A stretch of 64,000 nucleotides of DNA from Clytia hemisphaerica. Its lineage: Eukaryota; Cnidaria; Hydrozoa; Leptothecata; Clytiidae. The notes below the pieces were generated by a model. That model saw nothing but the letters and a program-made list of their open reading frames with translations, did not search any database and had not been told where the DNA came from. The stretch is from positions 76,009 through 140,008 of the forward strand of contig CACVBU010000852.1 in NCBI GenBank assembly GCA_902728285.1, read 5' to 3'. A program made the translations under genes and the position numbers. How positions within the stretch are numbered: the stretch's first letter is position 1; each line of letters opens with the position of its first letter. Below are positions 33,298-45,046 of the stretch, piece by piece.

Positions 33298-33535
33298 GGT
33301 ATGTGCGGCGGTTAAGGGTATGCTTTTCAAAATAGCAGAAATGCACTGTAAGGGTGGACTTTTGATAAATGTGTATGGGTGGAAATTTCAGCAAATCTAG
33401 GAAAATTGCAAATTTTTGTACGAAAATCTTGATTTTTTTGCTCTAAAAAAGTTTAAAATATGAAAAAATGCACTGTAAGGGTCCGATTTTTTTCTGCACT
33501 GTAAGGTAAAAGCCAATAATTACTCCGCACATACC
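33298..33535. mobile_element. Small MITE with GGTATGTGCGG termini
   Basis: GGTATGTGCGG at 33298-33308 is inverted as CCGCACATACC at 33525-33535. The inside repeats GCACTGTAAGGGT. A diverged relative, also ending CCGCACATACCGTCAGTTGG, lies at about 51135-51320. Confidence 0.65.
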
Positions 33536-33823
33536 GTCAGTTGGTAAACCCACTGCACCCCCCCCCCCCGGGGGTGTAATATTCTTACAAAACATTTACA
33601 TGAAATTTACATAAAGATTAAGAAACGTTGTATTTCTTTTCGATACTTAAAGTTTCTTGCTTACGCATTCATCAGTTGATTAGAAATAACTATCATAACA
33701 AAATTCTACGTTTATTTAAAAAATTCAATACAGCGTCTTCATGTAAAAAAATTGACGTCAATCATTAGAATCGAAGTTTTCAAGTGTTTGTTTATGTGCC
33801 GGCATTTTGAGATAAGTTCAGAT

Positions 33824-34200
33824 CTAGAGTGCAGTAAATTGTCTCCGCAAAGAGATTTCAAATTTTTCGTTCAAACAAAGATCACATTTCAGGCTGCTTC
33901 TGTTGAACGGTTTGCACTTTCTTACAATTCGCCATGTAACTTTAGGCTTGGTCTGGTTACGAGAATGCCGCCAAAGTTCGTTCGAGAGCTCGGTTTCATT
34001 TTCGTATTTGGCGTGGTTGAACGATTTCTTGTGGTTCGCATATCGCTTTTTGAAGGTTGTTTCTGCGAGACCGATGTAAATTTTTGGTGGTAAATTCTCG
34101 TCGTCTGTTGTCAGTGTGGCTTCGTAAACAGTGTTTTTAGCTAAGCAGTTACCGTTCATGGGGCATTGATTTTTGACGATGCAGTTGCATGTTTTGTTTT
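33824..34200 (-). pseudogene. Penelope-like retroelement, C-terminal GIY-YIG endonuclease fragment
   Basis: The frame reads a Cys cluster (CNCIVKNQCPMNGNCL), then YEATLTTDD, then IYIGLAETTFKKRYANHKKS, NETELSNELW and a terminal CDLCLNEKFEI. This is the usual tail of Penelope-like retrotransposons, where a GIY-YIG nuclease nicks target DNA. The reverse transcriptase that should precede it is not visible upstream (34200 onwards), so this is a 5'-truncated dead copy. Confidence 0.8.
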
Positions 34201-35420
34201 TTGTTGGTTGTACGATGTCTTGCTTTTTGAGTACATGAAATTTAAATAATTGAAAAATCCTTTGAAATTAGTGATTTATTCTCGTCTTTGCTTGTTGTTT
34301 TGTCTTTTGAATCGCTCTGTGAAATAAATTAAGTAAGAGTCATATTTCGGTTAAATTCCTCTACAAGGGAGTCCCAAAGCGTTAAGTTGAAATATTGAAA
34401 TCAGAAGTCTTTTAAAATACAATGAACCCAGGGACCTCTTTAACCTTAATACACCGCCAATTGCCGCGCAGGCATGTTTTTGTCTGTTTTACCACCCTAA
34501 AACCATGCCAGTCTTTTTTTCGCACCTATAGAAAAAAGTGTAAAAGGGAATTGGATCGAGTTTAAGGTGTTAAAACGGACAAAAAAATGCCCACGCGGCA
34601 ATTGGCGGCTACGGTCGAAAAGGTATTGCAGCAAATTTTCTTTCAGAAATTCTAAAAGTTGGAGAACATTCGCATATCAAATCAAACGGTAGTAAGATTC
34701 CAAAATCTTACTCCGAAATACATATCCCCTTCTGATTTATTCCAATAGAAAAACTAAACTGAACTTTTGAGTTATGTCCAGTACTATGACATATTGCAGC
34801 TGGCAGCCAGCGGCAGTATCCCACACAAGTTATCTCCATAATGTGATCTCAGACTTAGTTTTGAAACACAATTTTATAAATGGTTATGTTAATATAACGT
34901 TAATAACGAAGTTGAAAGTCGTTCTCGGTAAAATTCTCGGAAAAACGACAAAATCTCGATAAACACTCACAAAGATAAATTATGGCAGCACACCATCCCA
35001 CCTATTATCTCTATAATATGATCTCAGACTTAGTTTTAAAAACAAAATTATATCAATAAACACCTCCTTAAGACAACTTACAGATGGAAACTCCGTGAAA
35101 AAACGACCGAAATATAACACACGTTTCTGATCAGAATCCCAGCGCGCTATCCGTTGAGCCACACTGGCACATCAAATCACAAAATTTGGAAATACTTATA
35201 GAATGACAAAAAAGACGGGGGTAATGTTATTATAATATGGGCAAAATTGCCCCTTTTTAAACCTGACTGAAATTAGAGCCGTTACTAGCAACCCTGCGGG
35301 GCCCAAGGCGCCGAGTATGCACCCGGCACAGTGACAAGCCGTTACTAGCAACCATTGCCTAAGCAATTCCAAACAACAAAACCCCCGGAAGATTTAAAAT
35401 GTCGGAATGATCACTATATA
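34201..35420. other. Intergenic; includes a tRNA-Arg-like fragment
   Basis: Minus-strand GCCAGTGTGGCTCAACGGAT runs into AGCGCGCTGGGATTCTGATC (35131-35170), like the 5' half of an arginine tRNA with anticodon TCT, but no T-arm follows. Directly beyond it (35090-35130) is a segment also found in every unit of the satellite at 35435. A direct repeat CCGTTACTAGCAACC occurs at 35278 and 35339. Confidence 0.5.
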
Positions 35421-35424
35421 AGAG

Positions 35425-37200
35425 TTTTTTTTCCGTTTTGCTCGTGCAGCCAGCAGCAAATTTCATGAAAAAAAAAGAACGAAATATAACACACGTGGCC
35501 TGGCTATTTTGGCACGTGGTGCTATGGGGTGTATAGGTATATAGGTATATAGGTATATGTACCCCACGAAATCCGTGCCAACGGCAGACTTCGTCCAACG
35601 GTTTTGCTCGTGCAGCCAGCAGCAAATTCCGTGAAAAAAAGAACGAAATATAACACACGTGTCCTGGCTATTTTAGCACGTGGTGCTATGGGGTATATAG
35701 GTATAGAGGTATATGTACCCCACGAAATCCGTGCCAACGGCAGATTTCGTCCAACGGTTTTGCTTGTGCAGTCAGCAGCAAATTTCGTGGAAAAAAAAAA
35801 GCGAAATATAACACACGTGGCCAGGCTATTTTGGCACGTGGTGCTATGGGGTATATAGGTATATAGGTATATGTACCCCACGAAATCCGTGCCAACGGCA
35901 GATTTCGTCCAACGGTTTTGCTCGTGCAACCAGCAGCAAATTTCGTGAAAAAAAGAACGAAATATAACACACGTGTCCTGGCTATTTTAGCACGTGGTGC
36001 TATGGGGTATATAGGTATATGTACCCCACGAAATCCGTGCCAACGGCAGATTTCGTCCAACGGTTTTGCTTGTGCAGCCAGCAGCAAATTTCATGGAAAA
36101 AAAAGAAGGAAATATAACACACGTGTCCTGGCTATTTTAGCACGTGGTGCTATGGGGTATATATAGGTATAGGTATATGTACCCCACGAAATCCGTGCCA
36201 ACGGCAGATTTCGTCCAACGGTTTTGCTTGTGCAGCCAGCAGCAAATTTCGTGGAAAAAAAAGAGCGAAATATAACACACGTGGCCTGGCTATTTTGGCA
36301 CGTGGTGCTAGAGGGTATATAGGTATATAGGTATATGTACCCCACGAAATCCGTGCCAACGACAGACTTCGTCCAACGGTTTTGCTCGTGCAGCCAGCAG
36401 CAAATTCCGTGAAAAAAAAAACGAAATATAACACACGTGTCCTGGCTATTTTAGCACGTGGTGCTATGGAGTATATAGGTATATGTACCCCACGAAATCC
36501 GTGCCAACGACAGACTTCGTCCAACAGTTTTGCTCGTGCAGCCAGCAGCAAATTTCGTGAAAAAAAAGAAGGAAATATAACACACGTGTCCTGGCTATTT
36601 TAGCACGTGGTGCTATGGGGTATATAGGTATATGTACCCCACGAAATCCGTGCCAACGGCAGATTTCGTCCAACGGTTTTGCTTGTGCAGCCAGCAGCAA
36701 ATTTCGTGGAAAAAAAAGAGCGAAATATAACACACGTGGCCTGGCTATTTTGGTACGTGGTGCTATGGGGTATATAGGTATATAGGTATATGTACCCCAC
36801 GAAATCCGTGCCAACGGCAGATTTCGTCCAACGGTTTTGCTCGTGCAGCCAGCAGCAAATTTCGTGAAAAAAGAACGAAATATAACACACGTGTCCTGGC
36901 TATTTTAGCACGTGGTGCTATGGGGTATATAGGTATATAGGTATATAGGTACCCCCACGAAATCCGTGCCAACGGCAGATTCCGTCCAACGGTTTTGCTC
37001 GCGCAGCCAGCAGCAAATTTCTTGGGGAAAAATGAAAAAAACAAAATATAACACACGTGGCCTGGCTATTTTGGCACGTGGTGCTATGGGGTATATAGGT
37101 ATATAGGTATATGTACCCCACGAAATCCGTGCCAACGGCAGATTCCGTCCAACGGTTTTGCTCGTGCAGCCAGCAGCAAATTTCGTGGGAAAAAATGAAA
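35425..37200. repeat. Satellite array, 12 head-to-tail units of about 148-166 bp
   Basis: The marker GTTTTGCTCGTGCAGCC (or CTTGTG) begins units at 35435, 35601, 35757, 35915, 36063, 36221, 36379, 36527, 36676, 36834, 36992 and 37155. Most intervals are 148 or 158, the 10 bp step coming from one more or fewer TATAGGTATA. Each unit carries CACACGTG and GCACGTGG (E-box-like), and GGGGTATA...TACCCC as a small inverted repeat. Minus-strand frames across it are by-products of the repeat. Confidence 0.95.
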
Positions 37201-38483
37201 AAATTTTTACATTCATATTCGAGCATTGATTTTTAAACAAAAGGCTCATTGTTTTTTGTAATTTATTATCCGAAGTTTTGACATAAACTATATATTTGTT
37301 TCTTACCTCAAGCATAATTAACATTTTTTTCGGAAATTTTATTTGTTACCTAGGTAACAATAAATAGAAGTCAATTACACTTGTTTGCTTCGATTTGCTC
37401 CTATCATCTTGACACCTTTCTGAAGATTGCTAACTTTTTTGACGTCACTCAGTAATTATTATGTTTGTCGGAGTTGACTTGGAACACGTGGTGAGCAGCA
37501 GCTGAGCTAGCCAGTACCTTCCCACAAATCAAATTTTTTCTTTGTTTTATGGTCAGTTAAGTCGCGATAAAAAAGCGGTTTTCGTCTGACAGGCTACAGC
37601 TGAGCAGGATACAAAAAATTTAGACGGGCTGTGAACATTCCCAAAAATTTGGCTCTATAATGATTTAACCTTTTCGTTCTTACTGTCCGTAAATTCACCT
37701 ATCCGGTCAAGATTTTAAGTTATTGATATGTGTCTTAACGATCGATTACCTGGAGATGTTTTTTTCATTTTCAATTGAATTTAAAATGACGACGTTTTAA
37801 GTTTCAGCCGTTGAAAATTTTATTTCATTCATTATTATATTATTGGTGTAATAATTGAATAATTGGGAAATTAGAACGGGGACTTCAAAGAATATTTTTT
37901 TACGCTGTCATCTTGTTAAATTTCAATTGTTATAATTGATCATTCTTTTAATGCATTGCCGAAAATAATTGTCGATCGGCCCTGTTTTTAAAGGATAAAT
38001 GTGACAATATAAACACGGGTGAAAGAAGGACCGTAATGTTGTACGACTCAAATTCTTAACAATAAAATTCGGATGAGGACCCATAGCATAATCTGTTATA
38101 AAGGATCTCAATACTAATTTTTTTTGTAACATAGTATTTACATTGATAAAAAAGATAATACAACTTAATTTTGCTACTATTGATGATAAAGTAAATATTC
38201 TCTAAACTAAAAATATTCGCAGGAGTAAGAACCTAACCCCTTGTGAATAAAACCCATCTGACCGGCATCTATATTTTAACCGCTGATAGGATTCGGTTAA
38301 AAATTGGGAAGCTGTCATTAAATATACCCAAAAAAAGATCTTCACGATGTTCACCACGTGCAGAAAAACAAATCTATTTATCTAATTTTCGTCAGCGGTA
38401 GCAAGAAAAAACCTAATCAACCGACCGCCTTTTTAACAAATTTAAAAGCACATCAAGAGATTATGTATGAATGTAGTATACTG
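37201..38483. other. Intergenic, nothing recognised
   Basis: AT-rich sequence with no family-like frame and no inverted termini that I could pair. Confidence 0.4.
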
Positions 38484-38660
38484 TACACGTTGTTTTTTCT
38501 ACAAAGCACAAAGCATATAAGAACATGAGTCTTGGGAAACTCTAAAGCATGTAAATCCTTAGTAAATAACATAATAAAAATACTCATAAAATGCCAAAAA
38601 TAAGAATATTTTTTAGGCTCAAATGCATAGGCTCTTATTTAGTTCTTATAAAAACGTGTA
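38484..38660. mobile_element. TACACG-family MITE, short copy
   Basis: The ends are TACACGTTGTTTTTTCTACA and TTCTTATAAAAACGTGTA, inverted, with TA edges. ATAAGAACA follows the left terminus as in the sister copies. Confidence 0.7.
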
Positions 38661-38963
38661 AAAATCTTAAAAGAAACAAAAGAATTAAAACACGCAAATA
38701 TCATACATAATCACATCCATCCAAAATCACAAATTTTTCATCAATCAATTAAGTGATGTATTAATTGTGTAATGTATTCGATTTGAGTAATTAATTATTG
38801 AAAAGCCAATTAATTTAATTAATTAATTCATCCACTAATTAATGAAAAGCCCGAAAAATTAATTTCTTTGTTAAGTCTGTTAAGTAAAATCAAACTAAAA
38901 ATGGCAGCATGACATGAATGTAGGACCAGCACACTCCTCATTAGAAATACTACCATCACAGTC

Positions 38964-39330
38964 TACACGCTTTTTTTTTTATAAGAATGGTGTAAATCCA
39001 TTTCATCATGGATATTCTTAACTGTTTAGGGAAAATCATCTTAAAATATTCTTACAGTACATTCTTAGGTTAGGATCCTAATTCATACTAGATTTAACAT
39101 TTACTACATACGTCTCAAGCATAAAATGGCACTTTCGTAAAAGGAGTGAGCCGTGAGCCGTACTTGAGGATAATTCATAATTTATAATTGAAAATGCTCT
39201 TAAAATGGCATTCTTAGCTTTAGTAGCCAAATTCCATGATGGTGATATTCTTAGCATATTCTTAGTTTTTTGGCCATTTTCATCATGGACATTCTTATAA
39301 AGTGTATTCTTATAAAAAAAAAAGCGTGTA
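38964..39330. mobile_element. TACACG-family MITE, well-preserved copy
   Basis: TACACGCTTTTTTTTTTATA at the left and TTATAAAAAAAAAAGCGTGT plus A at the right are inverted, with TA edges. It includes CATTTCATCATGGATATTCT and its inverted partner TCATCATGGACATTCTTATA. No coding sequence. Confidence 0.85.
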
Positions 39331-39356
39331 GCGTTTTATTCGTTTATTACCGTTCA

Positions 39357-40210
39357 TATACCGGGTGACCCACGAAAAAGTTCGGACAGTTTTCGGCGTC
39401 TCGAGGCCGAACAAATGTCTCAAAGTGCTTGAAATTTTAATATGTAGAAAGTAGATATTCTAACTTAAAGTTTGAGCTATTACTTTTTAAATTTGACCTA
39501 CAAGTTCCCTACTTATGACCTTTTAAAGTCAAAATTCACTTTTCGGAAAGAGCTAAATTACGTCAAAAAAGAGGTATCAAATTGTTTTATTATCAATCAA
39601 TCAAGCAAGGTCGTTAAATCGTTAGAAAAGAGCATGTTAGATATTTTTATTCAATTTTAAAACTTTTTAAAACTTTTTTTAGATTCTTTACTTTCACAAA
39701 ATTTATTAACAAGTTATTCGTTCAGAAAAGAACCACCACCATGCACTTTCTAGCATATTCTAGGCAAACCCACACTCTATGTTCTTTCATAAGACGCGAC
39801 ATTTTCATAAAGAAGGCAAATTTTGCCTATTTGCAAAATATTTTTGATAAAAATTTATATAAATCTACTTCGTTGTTAATTTATTATTTTACAAACTTTA
39901 ATTACCTACAACACTAATTAACAAGGTCGTAAATCATCAGCACACTCGAAAAACACAATGTTAAAGATAAAGAAAACAATTATAATTTGATACCTCATTT
40001 TTGACGTGTTTTTTCACTTTCCAATAATTGAATTTTGACTTTAAAAGCTCATAAATGAAGAACCACTGAACCAAATTTAAAAAGTAATAGCTAAAAGTTT
40101 AAGTTAGAGCATCCTCTATCTTTTAAAAAAAAGATTGAGTTTATATTACTTTTATTTCAGAACCTAGCCAACGAAAACCGTCCGAACTTTTTCGTGGGTC
40201 ACCCGGTATA
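39357..40210. mobile_element. Tc1/mariner-type non-autonomous element, 39 bp termini
   Basis: The left end TATACCGGGTGACCCACGAA (continuing AAAGTTCGGAC) is inverted at the right end up to ACCCGGTATA, 39 bp with one mismatch. TA edges fit TA target duplication. Subterminal sequences on both sides, such as TAACTTAAAGTTTGAGCTAT and AATAGCTAAAAGTTTAAGTTA, are also inverted matches, so the element folds over several hundred bases. No transposase frame remains. Confidence 0.85.
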
Positions 40211-41621
40211 AATATTTTGTTTCGTAAATATCGAAGTAGAATCATTTATCGCGATGAAAAAATTCGTTTTTGAATAACCAGTCAAGTTGGTAAATTCGTT
40301 TTTTCCAACGTGGATTTTTTACATGTGATGACAGAAACCACGCCAAATATAACATTGGTGGGCATCCATTTCCTGGAAATAAAGCAAATATATATTATTC
40401 AATTGAATTGAATTGCATTTTAATTGATTTAAGAGTTAGCCTATACATAGTAGCCTAAGCAGTAGCGAAAAATAAAATCGACGTCGACATTACTCCACGT
40501 CGAAAAATCGTCAAAGTGGAACTCACCAAGGAACAATACAAAACTATTGGTTTTTGGTGAGGTAATCAAAAAACCATAAAAACTCGCGAGAAACTTGTAT
40601 ATTTCAGTGGCGGGGGTCTGAAATTTACACCGGGGGAGTGTTTAATACTATGTAAGAAAGTATGTTTTACCTGAAAAAAAACAGATACAAAATCAAAAGT
40701 ATCACAATCGCCATAAGGACTCGAAAAGAATTTTCTTCGAATAAACTTCGGCCAAAGTGCATTTTTGAAAAAACAGTCGCCATCAAATTCTTTCAACATG
40801 TTTGATCTTTTTCTTTTCACTCTTTGTCAATGCTTTTAGCTTTCGAAAGTGGGAAAGCATTTCTTCCAACTCCATCTTTGTAATTTACAATTTCTGTTTT
40901 TACTAAAAGATAAAAGTGTCTGTACACTACCTTTTTCAGATAACTCAATTAACGAGAAGAAATCTTTTTTTCACGACAATTACCATAAAAGGCATGAAAA
41001 GATTCGAGATTTCTCTTTCGTTTTCGGCTTTTTGTCGTATGTCGTTTGAATGACATTTGTTTTAACACTTTTATTTTCGTTAGTTGTAATTTTTGATTGA
41101 CGGCTTCATATTATGGAGATAAAAGGAAGAGAGATGTTTACGAACTGTGCAGCTGGCTGCCAGAGGATAAATGTCATAGTACTGGACATGAATGTGATAT
41201 TTAAGTTACGTTTTTATATTACGCCTCTGGTCAAAACTTATCTAGGAGCGTTTAAGTTTACTCCACGTACACACTTTTGTACCCTAAAAGAGGCTTAAAA
41301 TTTTCTCAGCTATTTTTCAAATTTAAGGGTAAGATTGTTCTTATACTTTTGTTCTTAGGTTTTTGCAGAAATATAACCTCATATTGTTCATGGTCTTCAT
41401 AGAACTTTACAAGAAGGATTGGTCTGGAATGGAGAAAAGTCAAATTCTTCACATTCTTCATTGTTTAAAACTTGGAAGCAGCCCTGAAAACAACCCTGTA
41501 TCAGTAGCAGTTGTAATTTTTCACCTTTAGAAAAGCGCAAACATCATCACCGCCTAATCGCCTGGTCGAGGTCAAGAACTAAGGATGATTAAATTCGATC
41601 AAAACAAGACAAATGCTAAAT
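40211..41621. other. Intergenic, nothing recognised
   Basis: A short stretch at 40505-40565 (GTCAAAGTGGAACTCACCAA, then TTTTTGGTGAGGT) is similar to 56985-57035, so it is a dispersed repeat. No gene is supported. Confidence 0.4.
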
Positions 41622-42410
41622 GGACCTACCTAACAATGAGATTCAGATAAAAATAGAAAAATTGCCAAAGAGTAAGAAAATGCAATGAGGAGCTTGATAA
41701 GATAGATCAGAGATGAACATTATATATAAGTCATATCCAATTTTTGTTGACTAAAGAATTCATGCCAGGCAAGGACTTGAACAGCGATAGTCGGCCGGAA
41801 AAAAATTTTTCTCAAAAAATCGAACTCGGTCATTGCGAAAACGCATCTTTCTGCAAAAAATCAGAAAAAACTAAAGATGAATATTTGAGAAAACGTCAAG
41901 AAACAGGTTTTTCCGGCTTACTTCCGGCATTTTCGGCCGGAAAAAAATGTTTTTTCAAAAATCGGGCTCCATCACATTTTAGGTATTATCATTTTGCATC
42001 AGTGTGCAAAATTTCATAAAATAATATAAAGTACAGCTCGAGAAATTCAAGAAATACTGTCTTTGTGTGGCGAAAATAGGTTGTTCCGGCGATTTTTAAA
42101 TAGTTCCGGCTTCAAAAATCAATTTTATTGAAAATTGAAACATGCTTGATAGTGGGCATTGCTATTAATAATGTTTTTGAATGAAAAACCAATTATAAGG
42201 AAAAAGTCCAATGAAAATCCAGAAAAACGGCGATTTCCAGCATTCTCAAAAATCGGACTCCGCCATATTTTGGGCATTGTTGATACGCATCTTTGAGCAA
42301 AAAATCAGAAAAAACTAATGAGCCAATCCTGAGGGGATCCTGAGAAAAGCTGGTAACAGACGGATGGACGGACATCGACGGTTAATTTATAGGACCTCCG
42401 AGGTATGTCC
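41622..42410. mobile_element. GGACCTACC element, single-unit copy
   Basis: The ends GGACCTACC (41622) and GGTATGTCC (42410) are inverted with one mismatch. The inside includes CAGAAAAAACTAA and GAAAATCGGACTCCGCC. Read on the minus strand this matches the repeat unit of the larger element at 58800-60421, including the AGGACCTCC...TTAATTTATAGG end. Confidence 0.7.
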
Positions 42411-43038
42411 AAAAAAAATAAATCACTAAATTGACGAATGCATTTCCCCTCTCTTGAAAATACCCCAAAAATTTCCAAATCAAAAAAACAAAAAAATTAG
42501 GGAAATCCAAAGGTGGATGAAGGTAACAAAATGACAGCTTCGAGCAATCCAAGTTGCTAAAAAGGTAAGAAAATTTTTGGTCAAGTTATGCAAACAATAT
42601 CTTGAATTACAGAACATTTCGAATATGTAAGGGTTTCGATAATCAGCAGCCTACTGGTCTTTCTGTATTTGATAACTTGTAGGCGTTGATTTTGCTTGAT
42701 GAATAACATCTCTAATAATTGACACACCTTATCCACTCTCCTACCTAGGCGACATTTGAAAAAACTTGAATAAAGTTGCACAACTTTGATGGAAAACTGC
42801 TTACAAGCTGGCATCAATTAGAAAAAACTGGCCTCAAATGGGTCAGAGTATCATTTAAAATTCCTTAAAAGAGATAACGAGTTTTTAAAGTAGCTATAGA
42901 AACTTGATTTAATGATGGAATAACGAGACTTAGAAGGCGTTATTTGCAAACCGTTAATAAAAATACTATAGAGGGATGATTCATTTTTAAATGATCCCTT
43001 CCAGTTTCCAATTATTAAAAACGGGTTTAAATTTTTAG

Positions 43039-43046
43039 TATAAATA
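43039..43046 (+). promoter_or_regulatory. TATA box of the secreted two-domain protein gene
   Basis: TATAAATA lies 110 bases before the ATG at 43149, a plausible distance for a short 5' UTR starting around 43070. It is the only textbook TATA box next to a supported gene in the window. Confidence 0.6.
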
Positions 43047-43148
43047 GCACATTGGAAATGATAGTTTAGCCATTGAAATCAGGCATTGAACTCTGCTTAA
43101 TCCAAGAAGTTGTATCCTTTCTAGTATCCAGAAGCTGCTGGTAGCAAG

Positions 43149-45046
43149 ATGAAGACTTTAATATCAATGGCAATCATTGGCTTGGTTGCTGACACCGTTT
43201 TGTCAGCTGTGACAGGTATCTTAGTATTCGTTGCTTTCTTGTGGTAAATTCTTGACGTGACAGTCAAATTTACGTCATTTTTCCTGGAGCTGACTACCTT
43301 AAGGGAAGAAATTTTGGCGAAAAGAAAATTTTGCAGATTTAGCCAAAATCTGTCAAATTAAGTTTCCACTATAAATTTAATTTTATGCGTCATCAGCAAA
43401 ATTAAATTCCCGCCAAATTTAAATTGTTGCATTTATTCCCCAAATGTGTGCTATTTCAGGCCTTAAAACAGGCTTTTTCTCTTTAGATAGGCTTCATCCG
43501 CCAAATGAAGTTTCTGTCAAATTTAATTTTTCAATCCATCTGCCAAATTAAATTCCCGAAAAAACTTCTTCCCTTAAAGTAAAACTTAAACTTTATTTAA
43601 TTGTTATTAAAAAATAGAAAATAGAAAAGCAAGGGTCGAATTCGAATTCGTTTTTAGGTGCGTTTACGATAAGAAATGGCTTGACTTTACGCATATCAAG
43701 AATTGCGAGCATTGTTTTTGAAATTGTAAACGTAGATAAGTGTACGTTTAAAAGTTTAAAGTTAAGAGCTTTAAAATTCAAAGTCACAACTAACAGTGTA
43801 TAAGATAATGCACTGCGCAAAGGAAAACTCCGATTTTACGAACTTGAAGTTATCGATATTTGCTGAAAATTCCCCACTCTTACAGTACACTTGATAAACT
43901 ATATTCAAATTTAAATTTGACTGAGCCTCTCCAATGTAAAACAATCAAACTAGACGACACATATCTTCTTTTTTCACAGTGGCTAACCCGGCGTACGTTG
44001 GTACATTTGAAAACCTCCAATACGTCGAAGGAGTTGATAAGAATGATTGGCATTACGTCACAATCACATACAACGCTGCTTCTAAAAGCTACACATGGTC
44101 CAACCAAGCAGGAGTCTCATGGTCCTTATATCCTACAAGCAAGTCTGGTGAATTGAGAGTTGGACAAGATTGTCCCTATTACTCAACAGGACATACAATT
44201 GCAAATTTTACTGCTGACGGAGTTTATGGCCCTTGGGATGAATTCTATTCCCGTAAAGGTAGGTTTAAGAATAGCTCTAAAGAGCCGATATTTATGTAAA
44301 CAGCCCAGTAATCCAAGACTTCTTAGCAGTCTTTCGATTGTCAACTGTTAGCCATCCATGAACGTGGAAAAAGCTGGGAATCGCACCGAGAAAAGCTAGA
44401 GAAAACCACTCACGAAAAAAAAAACACAATTTCAGTAAAATGTAAACTTAGCCATATTTTGTTACAGAAAACATTCTTTGTGTCAGTCTGAACCCTTTAG
44501 ATCACTGAACCATCTCCTATATTTGTGATACGCCTCCATCAAGCGGGTAGACTGGGGAGACTTCAGCCTCCCCACTTTTGAGCAAATGAGATTTTTTTCT
44601 CAAATTCCTAGCGAATTTTATCTCATTTTAAGCCTTCAGCCTCCCCACTTTTACGGTTGTTTTGCCGGGCCTGTCCATACGTAATCTTCCGAAATTTGAC
44701 CCTTTTTACAAGCGGCAGGAGGCAAGATAAAGTACTAATATGTTGGATTTTATTCTTTTATTTAGTTGGAAATCCATTGTTATGTGGAGACTTTGAGAAT
44801 CACAAATACGACGTCAAAGGCAAAAACGATTGGCATTACGTTCACATTGATTACGATGAATCCACTCAAAAATACACATGGTCCAACAGAGCCGGAGTCA
44901 AATGGTCCATGTATCAGACTAATGTTTTCAACAAGTTGAGAGTTGGAGAAGACTCAACGTATTATGAAGGAGGGTACAAAGAAGCCACTTTCAATGATAA
45001 AGGGATCGTTGGCCCATTCGGAGAATTTTACGATAAAGAATCGTAA
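43149..45046 (+). CDS. Secreted protein with two copies of an unrecognised ~93-residue domain, complete
   Basis: Three exons, 43149-43215, 43980-44258 and 44766-45046, joined in phase 1 throughout, give 208 residues. Exon 1 encodes a signal peptide (MKTLISMAIIGLVADTVLSA). Exons 2 and 3 each encode one domain with a shared pattern: NP, then FEN, NDWHYV, a hydrophobic-x-Y strand, YTWSN-AGV-WS-Y, LRVG-D, YY, G, F, GP and EFY. Only a few Cys are present (one per domain: DCPYY in the first, LLCGD in the second), so the fold is not disulphide-rich. The conserved W, Y and G residues suggest a small beta-sheet binding domain, possibly carbohydrate-binding, but I do not recognise the family. Symmetric phase-1 exons explain how the duplication arose. 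Secretion with no membrane segment suggests an extracellular or mucus role; that is inference. Confidence 0.9.
43295..43581. mobile_element. TACCTTAAGG-family MITE in intron 1 of the secreted-protein gene
   Basis: It starts TACCTTAAGGGAAGAAATTT and ends ACTTCTTCCCTTAAAGTA, inverted with TA edges. Internal CAAATTAAATTCCCG motifs match the 30196 copy. Confidence 0.8.

Noticed and set aside
35131-35170. tRNA-Arg gene
   Set aside because: Only the 5' half is recognisable; the T-arm and 3' acceptor strand are missing.
35425-37200. CRISPR-like regular array
   Set aside because: Units are contiguous and nearly identical over their whole length, with no unique spacers, and the genome is eukaryotic.
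35359-37324. Many overlapping minus-strand frames of 96-139 residues (LARISWGTYTYIP and similar)
   Set aside because: They are the satellite unit read in whichever frame happens to stay open; frames switch between units, which have lengths not divisible by three.
43880-44107. Antisense frame over exon 2 of the secreted-protein gene
   Set aside because: It is the shadow of a real exon with splice sites and a repeated domain on the plus strand.
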